The notes under the pieces were generated by a model that did no database searches, was not told where the DNA came from, and saw only the letters and a program-made list of their open reading frames with translations. A stretch of DNA of 64,000 nucleotides from JADJRG01 sp964474905 (GTDB lineage: Bacteria; Myxococcota_A; Polyangia; Nannocystales; Nannocystaceae). The position numbers and the translations under genes were made by a program. This document shows, piece by piece, positions 17,257 to 27,100 of the stretch. The stretch covers positions 1 to 64,000 of the forward strand of contig CAYYUP010000003.1 of NCBI GenBank assembly GCA_964474905.1, given 5' to 3'. Each line of letters opens with the position of its first letter. Position 1 is the stretch's first letter.

Positions 17257-19688
17257 TAGGGGGTACCCGTTGGCGAGGGTCTGCGGATTATCGAAAACTC
17301 GAGTTCGACGTCGGTATCGCCGGTATTCCGGACAAATGCGCCGCGCATCCACGACGCAGGCATGCCCTGCGCCTGTCGCCACTCCAATAGCGTGAGGTCA
17401 TCGATATCAAACGAGACCCGGGGGGCCTCAGTCGCCGGAGCGAGCTGCACGTAGGCGAGGATTTGGTTGGGCAGCGGTCCATCTTGCAATGAGTCGAGAT
17501 CAAAGGGTAGGTCGATCGGCGCCCAAGTAGTCGGCACAAAGGGTACCTCGAGATAGAGCGAATCAAGCAACTCACTCGCGGGATCTCGGGTCGGATCGGT
17601 ATCATCGAAATGATAGATATCGAGGCGAAAAGACGCATTCGGCGAGCCGTCGCCGCGGGCGAGCGCATGCACGCTGTATACCGGCGCAGGGTCGAGCCCC
17701 AGGGGCTCAGCTTCGGAGGTCTCGTAGAGGCGATGACGAGCTAGGGGGATCCGCGAGACCAGCCGGGTGGTCAGGGTCGCATTGTTTTTAAACGTACGAC
17801 GCAAGGTCAAGTATCCTCGCCCCGAGGGCGCGTCTTCAAGGACCACCCGCTCGTCATCGCTATTGAGCGCCCAATGGGGTGCATAGAGGGTCTCTGAGTC
17901 GGCGAGTTCGTCCTCAAAACGACCCCATCCGTGGAGGTCACGGCTTATCCAGATATCTGGATAAGCGCCCGATTCGAGCCCTAGGCGCGCGTCGACCAGC
18001 ATGTGATCGGGTAGGGGCATGAGCTGCCCCGCCGCTAGCTTTAGGACGACTGTCTCGGATGGGGGGGGCTCGGTGACGATCCTGGCCGAGTGGCGCTCGA
18101 CGATAAAATGGGCGGGTAGGGACTCTGGCGGGCGCTCACTCGTGAAGGGGAAGACCTTGCCTGTATAGCTGTCGCGCCGGCTCTCGCCCTCGAGCACGCT
18201 GCGCTCCCAGACCGCGCCGATGGTACGACGGGCGGCCGCTCCAGTCGTCGGACGCGGTCGGTAGCCGACGATTTCGTGGGGGATGAAGCGCGCCTCGAGA
18301 AGCTTGTCGTTCTCCCAGATCGTGCGCACAAAGCCGCTTGGGTAGGTCGCCAAAAAGTCTTGATCGAAGATAAAATTGCCGAGGCTGTAGACGATCAATC
18401 GCCCCTTGTACCACTCCATGCCCTGAAGGACATGTGGATGGTGAGCGATGACGATGTCGGCTCCGGCGTCGATCGATGCCCGTGCCGACTCTTTGAGGGT
18501 CTGCGAGGCGGCCTCTAAGAACTGAAAACCGGCGTGGATCTGGACGACGAGCAGGTCGACCTGCGGCCGCAAGGCTTCGATATCAGCGCGGGTGCCCGAG
18601 GAGCTGAGCATCGCTGCGCCGCCGTGGCCCCTGCGCGCGACCCAATCCTGAAGCTCGGGATAGACGAGGACCAGCGAGCTCCAGGCCGCCGCTCGGGTGG
18701 CCTTGGGCAGGTCGGTTTCGGCGTCGCGGTAGAGCTGCCAGGCGGTGCCGATCCGGCGGGCTTGTGTGGGTGCCGACCATTCGCCATCGTCGAAGCCCCA
18801 CGGGCGCGCTGCGTACTGCCAGGCCTCGGTGGGGTTGAGGTCGGCGGGCACAGGATCCTCTGCGCTCGGGTAGTTGTCGTTGACGAAGGAGCCGGTCACG
18901 GATGTGCGCGAGAGGGTACCGATGCGCACGCCGCCGACCTCGGTGATCGCGGGCAATTCGGCCTCTGTATCGCTCATGCCGCCGCCGACCTGTGGCAGGC
19001 CTGCGTCGGCGAAGGCGTCAAGGCTGTTGGCGACGCCTAGGTCGAGCCAGTCACGGGTGTGGTTGTTGGCGAAGATGACCAGGTCGACGCCTAGATCTTT
19101 GATCGCCGCGAGGGTGCCAGGTCGCGAGTTGAGGAGGAAGCGTTTGCCCGGATAGGCGTCGGCGAGGGTCGCGTTGCTGACCACTGTTTCGAGGTTGGCG
19201 AAGGAGGCGTCGGCGGAGGCGAAGCCGGGGGCGATCGCCGAGACCACGTGCTGTGCCCCGCCGGCGATGTTGTCGGTGGGGATCAGAGCCTCGCCCGCGG
19301 GCGGCTCTTCGTAGCGACGGCCGAACATGCTGTCGCCGGCGAAGTGCAGCGAATAGCGGCGACGGCCGTCCTTCATGCGGGCGAAGAGACGGACGTCGAC
19401 GGTCGTATCGGCATCCTCCCAGGAGACAGCGACCGGTTCGCTGATCGAGCCCTCTGCGGAGAGGATTGTCATCGCCGGACCCTTGAGTTCGGGAAAACAG
19501 ATGACCCCGTTGGTGTCGGCGGCGTAGTCCTTCTCCTCGGCCAACGCGTGTGCGCCTGGCAGCGCTACACCCTCCTCGTCCAGGGCGCGGATGCAGGTCT
19601 CGTAGGTATCTGGGGGGCTCGTGCAGCCAAAGCATGCCGACGCGAGCGCGAGCCATACGAATCCAGAGCACATCGTTCGAGCGTTCAT
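17256..19688 (-). CDS. capA: CapA/PgsA-family poly-gamma-glutamate synthesis lipoprotein
   Basis: 810 aa from the ATG at 19688, chosen because GAGG lies 6 nt upstream and the leader is then a short lipoprotein-like signal (Cys about 19 or 22). The PGA_cap metallophosphatase-like fold is marked by HFAGDSMFGRR (about 115-125), ASFANLETVVSN, IFANNHTRDWLDLG and IVIAHHPHVLQGMEWYKG with YSLGNFIF (about 413-440). In Bacillus, PgsA/CapA is required for PGA elongation or export on the outer face of the membrane. This protein is twice the usual length: an N-terminal beta domain precedes the fold, and about 300 extra beta-rich residues follow it. It starts 8 nt after the CapB-like stop. The family call is firm; the polymer identity is inferred. 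Confidence 0.9.
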   Translation of the reverse strand: MNARTMCSGFVWLALASACFGCTSPPDTYETCIRALDEEGVALPGAHALAEEKDYAADTNGVICFPELKGPAMTILSAEGSISEPVAVSWEDADTTVDVRLFARMKDGRRRYSLHFAGDSMFGRRYEEPPAGEALIPTDNIAGGAQHVVSAIAPGFASADASFANLETVVSNATLADAYPGKRFLLNSRPGTLAAIKDLGVDLVIFANNHTRDWLDLGVANSLDAFADAGLPQVGGGMSDTEAELPAITEVGGVRIGTLSRTSVTGSFVNDNYPSAEDPVPADLNPTEAWQYAARPWGFDDGEWSAPTQARRIGTAWQLYRDAETDLPKATRAAAWSSLVLVYPELQDWVARRGHGGAAMLSSSGTRADIEALRPQVDLLVVQIHAGFQFLEAASQTLKESARASIDAGADIVIAHHPHVLQGMEWYKGRLIVYSLGNFIFDQDFLATYPSGFVRTIWENDKLLEARFIPHEIVGYRPRPTTGAAARRTIGAVWERSVLEGESRRDSYTGKVFPFTSERPPESLPAHFIVERHSARIVTEPPPSETVVLKLAAGQLMPLPDHMLVDARLGLESGAYPDIWISRDLHGWGRFEDELADSETLYAPHWALNSDDERVVLEDAPSGRGYLTLRRTFKNNATLTTRLVSRIPLARHRLYETSEAEPLGLDPAPVYSVHALARGDGSPNASFRLDIYHFDDTDPTRDPASELLDSLYLEVPFVPTTWAPIDLPFDLDSLQDGPLPNQILAYVQLAPATEAPRVSFDIDDLTLLEWRQAQGMPASWMRGAFVRNTGDTDVELEFSIIRRPSPTGTP

Positions 19689-19696
19689 CGGTGGCC

Positions 19697-22600
19697 TCAC
19701 TTCTTCCATCTCTTTCGCAACCAGCCGCCCTTTTGCCGGCCGGTGATCATTCGCATCTCCGCCGCTGCTCGGCCGTGGGAGATCCGCTGGTCGATCAGGT
19801 CGCGCACGATCGCGTTGCTCTCACGTCGGCGACGGATGCTGTCGACGAAGTCGATCCAACCCTCGAGCCAATCGATCAGCCGCGCGCCGAGGGAGCGTGA
19901 GCCGGTCGCAGCGAGGGCCTTGACGCGGGCGCGGTAGGTCTCTTCGATCTTGGAGGCGACTCGATCGAGGCGGATCTCGCTTCTGTTGTCGGCGAAGGTG
20001 CCGCGCATGCGTGTGAGTTCGGCGACGGCCAGACCCGAGTCGACGAGGCCAAAATCCTCAAAGCCCTCAAGCTCCTCAAATCCCTCAAAACGACGTTTTT
20101 GATGCTCTGAGCGCAGTTTTTTGAGGGCGTCGGAGACCCGCCCGAGGGCCAGCCAGCGGTAGGCAAAATCGAGGCCTGTGCCCTTGATATTTTGCGCGCC
20201 AATGATCGTCACGTCGGTGCCAGGGGGCAGGGCGCGAGCGCATCGAGTGATGATCTGATCGCCGCTGATGCCCGGATCCCAGAGCACCACGAGCTTGCGC
20301 CGAAAGAGTTCGCAGTAAGCATCTGTGATGGTCGCGTGCAGGTCGCGAAGCACGGACGCGGTCGCATTTTGGATCGCCTGTTCGGTTGTCTGTTCGAGGG
20401 CCTTGCGGGTGACGAGTGTAGTTACAAGATCAATGAAATGGTCGAAGAGACAGTCTGGTGATTCGTCCTCTAGGACTTCGTAGAGCCGACTTTCAGAGTG
20501 ATGATTGCCCTCTGAGAGAGGCACGAGTGCGGACTCGAGGTGCTGGCGGAGGCTCTGATCTGCGCGCAGTTGGGCCTCGTTGGTGGCCGCGGAATTGGAG
20601 CCATCGTCGCGTTGAAAGAGCCCCTGCAGGTAGCTCCTGAGAGCATTTGTGTCGCCCAACGCAAGGCCTGTGCCGGCCGCGTAGATCGACAGACGCTCGA
20701 TCACTGAGTCGGCGCTCACTTCGGGGATCCGCAGGCGGCGCATCAACACGGCAAAGCGATTACGGGCGCGTTTGTCGTGCACGCCATCGCTGAGTTCTTT
20801 TGGGGTGATCAGGACAAAGGCGTCGGGCACCTGCCTGAGGGCGGCGTCGAGATAACCGATCAGGCCCTTAAGGTTGCTGCCGATGAGCACGTGGCGATCC
20901 GCGTCGATGTCGTGAGCGAGGATTCGAGCGAATACCTCGGAGCGCGAGATCCGATCGGCGCGGTTGTTGATCACGGTGATCACGAAGCGTCCAGGGGTCG
21001 TCGAAGAATCGATTTCGGCGCAGCCGGTGCGCCGCCAATTGTTCATGAAGCCGGTGCGTTCGTTGGCCGACATGCCGTTGATAAAGGTCAGGGCGCGGCC
21101 GAGAACCAGCACCTTCGGGAAAATCTTCAGGACCCCGAGGTCGGGCACGACGTTCTTTGCCATTGTGTAGATGGCGAGTTCTGGGTCGATGCCGAGGGTC
21201 GTGGCCATAGTCTCGACCAGGGCGATGTTGGTCGGGTGTTCGCTGTAGGGAAAAAGCTCTAGGAGATCGCTGGCGATCAGGTCGCCGGCGAATTCATCGA
21301 CCTCGTGCATCTCGGTGTCGAGCTCTCGGCAGCGCTCGGCGAACATCGCCCTAAAGTTGGTCTCGGAGGTTACGAGAGTCGACGACTGGGGGATGAAGCT
21401 GGAGATGACACGGGCGACGTCGTGGCCTGCCGGTCCCTGGATGTCCTCGTGGTCAGGATATGCATTGGTCAGGGTCGTCAGGTCATCGCGCATCCACGAG
21501 TGCTCGAGAAGGTGGACGTAGAGGGGGTTTAGCGCCATGCATTCCCAGAGGAAGACTTCGGTGCCGAGGGCCGCCCCAAACTCGAGCATGTCGCGCTGCT
21601 CCCAGATCGTCGCCTTGCCAAAGGGTCGGAAGACAAACACCTCCTCGGGGGCATCGCTGCCGCGCGAGTGCACCATCATCGCCTCGCAGCCGGTGGTCTT
21701 GGAAAAAACGTGGAAGCCGAGTCCCGAGAAGAGACCGGCCTTCAGGCGTTCGGTGCCTGATTTTCCTCGGGTACCCCAGCCGCCGATGGAGAGTGGGATA
21801 GCAGCCCGTGCGGCCCTAATCCGTCGCCGCTTGAAAAAGGCTGCGATCAAAAACCATCCGAGCAGGGCGGCGGTGAAGAGGGCCAGCGCCTGGTGGGAAT
21901 TTTCGGCCAGACTCATGAAATAGGCGAAGCGAGATCCTAAGACATCTGCAACCCTGTCCCATGGGATAGGTGCTATGAAAACAGCAGCAGAAGCCGACAG
22001 CTGGATGGTGGGCGGCTCCTGGGAGCTCGTAGAAGATGGGGCTTCGGGGGGTGGCATCACCGAAAGCACGTGCGGCGAGGCGAAGCGCTGGGGGTCGCTA
22101 CCTGGCAGTTCGCGCAGGTAGGGGGTGAAGTGGGTATCGACGCCGTAGCGCTGTCGCAGCTCGTCGACGTAGCGGCGGCGCTCGTCATCGAGTTCGGCAC
22201 TGAGGGAGGCGATGCGCAGGGCGGCGAGGCTGGTGTAGCGAAAGACCAGCAACAGGCGATTGCGCAGTCGCTGCATCAGCGAGGTCGGGGGCATCAGCTG
22301 AGTGATGCCGTGGCTGCTGTAGATATTGACCGGGCGCCGGCTCAGGATCGGCAAGCCGATGATGTCATCGACGAGAGGAAGGTGGCGCGCCCAGCCGGCT
22401 TCTCGCTCGACGTGCAAGCGTTCGCCGGGCACCACTGTCGGTGTGATCTCGTGCAGCCTACCGGGCGGGGCCCGGAGTTCGCCGGCGATGTTGCGGCCGA
22501 CCGAGTGGCTAAACCCCTGGCGCTTGTTTGGCGAGAGGTGGCGGAGTTCGTGCAGTACACGCCAGGCGCGGTGATGAAACCGGTCACCCCGGGTCAGGTG

Positions 22601-24169
22601 CAGCGCCTTGGTCCCAGAGGCGACCGTCAGCCCCCAATCGTCGCGGGTGATGTCGGCGAGTACACGTCCGAGGAAGTGCTCGCGATCGTCGATCGGCGGC
22701 AGGCCCTGGGCGAGACAGTCGCGTTCGATGTTGCGGCTGCGTCCGGGAGGGATGGTGCGGGCGAGTTCGCAGAGGCGGCTTGTCCATCGCCGGCGGGTGA
22801 ACGAGAGCTGGCGCTCCAGGACCTCGAGGCTCTCTGCGACTCGCTCGACGACGGCGGGTGTGCGCGAGGGATCGGTGAGGATCGTCGTCAGCGGGCGGGC
22901 GACGTGGCGGGCGAACTCGCGGGCCCGACCGCTAGAGCGCGCGCCGGTGGGGGCGACGCGCTCCGCAGCTCGACGGAGCGCTGCACAGGTCACTCCGAGA
23001 ACGAGTTCGTCGCGTTCACGGGTGAGCAGGTCGTTGAGGGCTGTGAGCGACTCTCTAGCGATTGTCCGCGAATCCGCATCGCGGGCGATGGTGACGAGGG
23101 AGAGCGCCGCCTTGGCCCGTACTTTTGCCGAGGTCTCGCGCTCGCCTGTCAGCCGGTGCAGGAGCGCGACCCCGCCGATCGCGGCGAAGTCGACGAGGGC
23201 CTCGCAGATGCCGATTCGCACGTGTTCGCTCGGGTCGCCGATCTCGATCAGGGCACCCAGGAGGACGATGCTCGGCTGGTTTCGGGCGTAGCGGGAGAGC
23301 AAGCGGACGCCTGCTCGGCGCACGAGAAAGCTCTCCGGGCTGCGGCTGCGCTGGGGATTGAGCAGGCGCCTGGAGAGCAGAGTCATGCCGGCATTTGTGT
23401 CGAGGATGAGGCCGATCTCTAGGGCCCTGGCCTGCAGCCAGGGGTGGGTCTCGCTCATCTCGGCGAAGCGCAGGGCACGTCGCATGATCGTGGGGTCGGC
23501 GACGTCGAGGATGTGGTCCTTTCGCAGGGCTCGGTAGAGTGTGCAGAGGATGTCGAGCGCCGGCAGTTGCTCTTGCCAGCGTTCAGCGCTCATCGCTTCC
23601 TCAAAGGCGAAAACGTCGATGCGCGCCTCGGAGAGGAGGAGATCCGCACTCTCACCAGCGCAGGCTTCGAGCAGCGCCTGGACGGCGTGGTTGACAAAGA
23701 GCAGGCCGAGTTCGATGCAGACCGAGTAGTCGTGGAGGGAGGCTGCGTGTCTCTCGACGAGCACGTCGTAACCGAGGTAGCGTTTCATGGCTCGCACATC
23801 GGCTGCGAGGGCATTGCGATCGCGGACTGAGATCCGCAGGTAGTCCGTCAGCAGGGCATCGCGGCTCGATCGATCGCTGCGCCGAAAGTAGCGCTGTGCG
23901 AAGTTGTCAAAGCGTCGCTTGAGCAGAAGCCTGCGCTCTTTGAATACGCGGATGGCGTCGAGCATCGCCAGCGTCAGGATCATCAGGGGGCTCTGCGCGG
24001 CCGGAATTTGGGCCCTGTCGCAGAGGCGTTCGTAGCCCCGATCCCTGAGTTCGATGACCTCGATAAGATCGTCGAGTTGGCGCTTTCGCAGGCGCGCCTG
24101 CAGGTTTGGCAGGTGCTCAGAGATCCGCGCGATGAGCTGCTTGCGGGTAGTTTCTTCCGCGGTGCTCAC
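19697..24169 (-). CDS. capB: CapB/PgsB-type amide ligase with N-terminal helical-repeat extension
   Basis: 1490 aa from the GTG at 24169 (GTGA overlap with the upstream gene; a TTG at 24196 is the alternative). The last 690 residues are PgsB/CapB-like. One membrane helix (ALALFTAALLGWFLIAAFF, about 760-785) is followed by a Mur-ligase-type ATP loop GTRGKSGTERL (about 799-809), then TTGCEAMMVHSRG, FVFRPFGKATIWEQRDM, ECMALNPLYVH, TNAYPDHEDIQGP and SAKNV-like MAKNVVPDLGVL. These enzymes join Glu through gamma-carboxyl amide bonds, using ATP, at the inner membrane. The first roughly 750 residues are extra: alpha-helical, with HEAT-like units near residues 270-460. Known PgsB proteins are about 400 aa. 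A Glu-rich insertion (RRFEGFEELEGFEDFG) lies near the C-terminus. Confidence 0.88.
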   Translation of the reverse strand: MSTAEETTRKQLIARISEHLPNLQARLRKRQLDDLIEVIELRDRGYERLCDRAQIPAAQSPLMILTLAMLDAIRVFKERRLLLKRRFDNFAQRYFRRSDRSSRDALLTDYLRISVRDRNALAADVRAMKRYLGYDVLVERHAASLHDYSVCIELGLLFVNHAVQALLEACAGESADLLLSEARIDVFAFEEAMSAERWQEQLPALDILCTLYRALRKDHILDVADPTIMRRALRFAEMSETHPWLQARALEIGLILDTNAGMTLLSRRLLNPQRSRSPESFLVRRAGVRLLSRYARNQPSIVLLGALIEIGDPSEHVRIGICEALVDFAAIGGVALLHRLTGERETSAKVRAKAALSLVTIARDADSRTIARESLTALNDLLTRERDELVLGVTCAALRRAAERVAPTGARSSGRAREFARHVARPLTTILTDPSRTPAVVERVAESLEVLERQLSFTRRRWTSRLCELARTIPPGRSRNIERDCLAQGLPPIDDREHFLGRVLADITRDDWGLTVASGTKALHLTRGDRFHHRAWRVLHELRHLSPNKRQGFSHSVGRNIAGELRAPPGRLHEITPTVVPGERLHVEREAGWARHLPLVDDIIGLPILSRRPVNIYSSHGITQLMPPTSLMQRLRNRLLLVFRYTSLAALRIASLSAELDDERRRYVDELRQRYGVDTHFTPYLRELPGSDPQRFASPHVLSVMPPPEAPSSTSSQEPPTIQLSASAAVFIAPIPWDRVADVLGSRFAYFMSLAENSHQALALFTAALLGWFLIAAFFKRRRIRAARAAIPLSIGGWGTRGKSGTERLKAGLFSGLGFHVFSKTTGCEAMMVHSRGSDAPEEVFVFRPFGKATIWEQRDMLEFGAALGTEVFLWECMALNPLYVHLLEHSWMRDDLTTLTNAYPDHEDIQGPAGHDVARVISSFIPQSSTLVTSETNFRAMFAERCRELDTEMHEVDEFAGDLIASDLLELFPYSEHPTNIALVETMATTLGIDPELAIYTMAKNVVPDLGVLKIFPKVLVLGRALTFINGMSANERTGFMNNWRRTGCAEIDSSTTPGRFVITVINNRADRISRSEVFARILAHDIDADRHVLIGSNLKGLIGYLDAALRQVPDAFVLITPKELSDGVHDKRARNRFAVLMRRLRIPEVSADSVIERLSIYAAGTGLALGDTNALRSYLQGLFQRDDGSNSAATNEAQLRADQSLRQHLESALVPLSEGNHHSESRLYEVLEDESPDCLFDHFIDLVTTLVTRKALEQTTEQAIQNATASVLRDLHATITDAYCELFRRKLVVLWDPGISGDQIITRCARALPPGTDVTIIGAQNIKGTGLDFAYRWLALGRVSDALKKLRSEHQKRRFEGFEELEGFEDFGLVDSGLAVAELTRMRGTFADNRSEIRLDRVASKIEETYRARVKALAATGSRSLGARLIDWLEGWIDFVDSIRRRRESNAIVRDLIDQRISHGRAAAEMRMITGRQKGGWLRKRWKK

Positions 24170-27100
24170 TGCTCTGTCCCAACTGGATCGGTCCAAAAGC
24201 GGCGGCCGCGGATGTCGTCGAACTCTTGCTCGGTCGGGGCCATGTCCCGGAGTCGCCGACCCGAGTGCAGGTCGAGACGCAGCGAGAGCCCGAAGACGTT
24301 GCTGAGCGCAAAGCCCCTGGAGAAGACGGCGCGATCAAAGAGCGCGACGCCCATGCGCCACGAGTGAGCGATCCACATCGACCAGGCGAGTTCGGCCTTG
24401 GCTTCGTGGCGCCAGTAGCCGCGGCTGCGGTCGAGGTCGGCGAACCTCCAGCCGCCGCGGTAGCCGAGGGATGGCAGGATATCTCCGCGGTGGTGGGTGG
24501 TGGCCAGCCAACGCCAGCGGATCGACGAGCCTGCCTGGTCGAGCGACCTGAAGTCGGCGTTGAGTACCGCGTCGGCGCCGACCGTGAAGACGTGATCGAG
24601 GCGTGGCCGCAGCCGCAGTGCCAGCGCGGGTCGTAGGGCGAAGGGGTGGCTGGCGGAGTAGTCGTTGTAGACCTGGGGGTCGACAGAGTCGGCGACAAAA
24701 TCACCCTCGAGATCGTCGAAGTTGACGAAGCGTGCGCGCAGGGTGAGCGAGGGCAGGAGCGTCGAAATATGACCGAGTGGCGTCGGTCGAATGAGGGAGA
24801 GATCACCCGCGAGTCCGATGCCGGTATCGTGTCGGAAACGTTGGCCGCGAAACCTCGCACTGGCGCCGATCCTGAGTCGACCCGGCAGCTGCACGAGTGT
24901 CCGCAAATCGGCGCCGAAGACCAGCGGGCTGCCGACGCGGCCGCGGATGAGTGATGACGCCAGGATCCAAGCGCGACGGTCAAAGCCGCGGCGGTAGTCG
25001 AGCGCGAGATCCTGGCGGAGCACGAGGCGGGCACGGTCGCGGTCGCCGAGGTCATCAGTGCCCGAGAGGGTGCGCGCAGAGAAGGTACCAATACCCGGTA
25101 CGAGGGGAATCTGTGGACTGTCTTGCCAGTCGACGGTGTGGCGAATCGCCAGGCCGGAGAGCGCCGGTGCGGTCGAACGATCGATGGCCTCGCGTGGTGG
25201 CAGAGCGGGTTTTAGCGGCGCACGGCCGAGTTCGATGCGCTGCTGCAGGCGAGTGATGACGCGTCCATCTCGCGGGCGAATTTCGATGTCGTAGGGTCCC
25301 GCCTTGGGCAAGGTGAGTGCGGCGATTACCGGCATCGATACGGGCTCGTCGTGGCCCTCGAATCGAGCGAAGGGATCGCGATCCTGGAGCGTCGCAATCG
25401 TGATGCTGCGCTGGTCTCCCGCGCCGGCGATCCGTACGTCACAGGTCATCGGTGATAGGTTACCAACGCGGCGGAGTTCGACGTGCAGGGTGGTCGGTCC
25501 GGCGACTCGAACGGTGACGGCCTCATCATTTGTGGCGGCGAAGAAGGTCGCGTCGCCTTCGATCTGAAGCGGCGTGGCTTGCTCGTTTGTGCCGGCACTT
25601 GAGCTTGGTTCGACCGGCCGGCCAGTGGTGTAGCGAACGAGTGCGACCAGGTCTCGGGATGAACGTGCAAAGCGGATAACGATGTCGTGATCGCCGGCCG
25701 CAAGAGGGCCCAACAGGAGCTCGCGGGTGGCCGACTCATCGATTGTGAGGGTCTCTTGGAGGGCACCGTCGACGAGCACTTCAAACGTGCACTCGAGGGC
25801 TGCTGCGGGGTCTCGCCAGCGGCCGCGTTCGCAGCTGAGCAGAGCGGTTACGGCGATCGGATCGACGACCCGGAGGCGCATGTTTGCGGCCCGTCCGACC
25901 CTCAACAGATGCATCGATGCGTCGTCGTCTTGGACACCTGTGAGGGCGCGCCCGAGCGCTGCCCGAGAGCCAGCCTCGGCGGGCGGGCGCTGGAGCACCA
26001 GCGACATGCGGCCGGCATTGGATTGGGTACCGCGCATACCCTGCCAGGCGCTAACCAGGGCGGCGTCGCGCTCGGCGAGGCGGACCCGCGGCAGGTCGAC
26101 GCCCTCTGCTTTGAGATTCTCTGAGAGCCCGCGCAGGACCGGCCCACTGCCGCCGCAGCGCCGATCGTCGCAGCCGGCGAGGGCCAGGCGGAGCTGCGCG
26201 GTCGCCTCGTACCCGAACTGCCAAGCACCGGTCGAGCCGTAGAGTTGGGCCATGATGAGGCCTGCGGAGAGCGGATCTGCGGCCGCGTCGATGCGCCGAA
26301 GATCGTCCTGAAGCCTCAATAGTTCGGGCTCCTCGGGGAGGCTTTGCAGCCGCGAGGCGGGGGTGATGAGCACCGGTGTTTCGAGTTCTCCGAGGGCCGG
26401 AAAACGCTCGATCGTGCCGGCTTCATGGGCGCTTGTGAGGGCGATGAGCGCGGGCACACTTGCCTCGCGAGAGAGCGAACCCAGGTGGTCGCCGCGGTAG
26501 CTGGCGTAGCGGTAGAGTTCGCGAGCGCGAGCGTGCCAGCCGAGCTCTAAGAGCTTTGCCGAGAGCCGATAATAGTGGGCGAGGTCGTCCGGTTCGCGCC
26601 GCAGCGCTCCACGCAGTTCTCGGAGCGAGGCTGCTCCAAGGTCATCACTTGATGGGGGCCGGCTTATTTTGCTCTGGGAGATCGTTGCATCGTCAATTGC
26701 GGGCTCCTCGGGCCCTTGGTCGCCGCGCAGGGCGATGGCGATGCGCAGGCGCGAGGCGGCCTTGTCCTGGCTTTCGAGCCAGATCTCTTCGGCTGCGGGC
26801 GGAAGATCCAGGAGCGCGTAGACCGGATACGAGAGCGTGGTTTGATCGCCTTCGGCGACAACTCTGGGATCTTTTTCGGGGATTGAGAGGCGGATCGTTC
26901 GCGAGATACCGCCGTCGGATCGCAGGGTCAGGCTGATCGGTTGAGCGGGTTTTTCAGGGCCAGCTCGGTGTGTCACCCGCAGCTCGACACGTATCGGCCC
27001 CGGCCGCGCTGAAGTCGGGATCGAGAAGCGAGTGGGGCTGCCAGTTGAGTTCTTGAGCGGGTAGTAGGTGTGCACACGGGCGATGCGGTTCGGCTCGACG

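Noticed and set aside
22070..23422. 450-codon plus-strand open frame within the CapB region
   Set aside because: Antisense shadow in GC-rich DNA; no motif, and the minus-strand protein is continuous.
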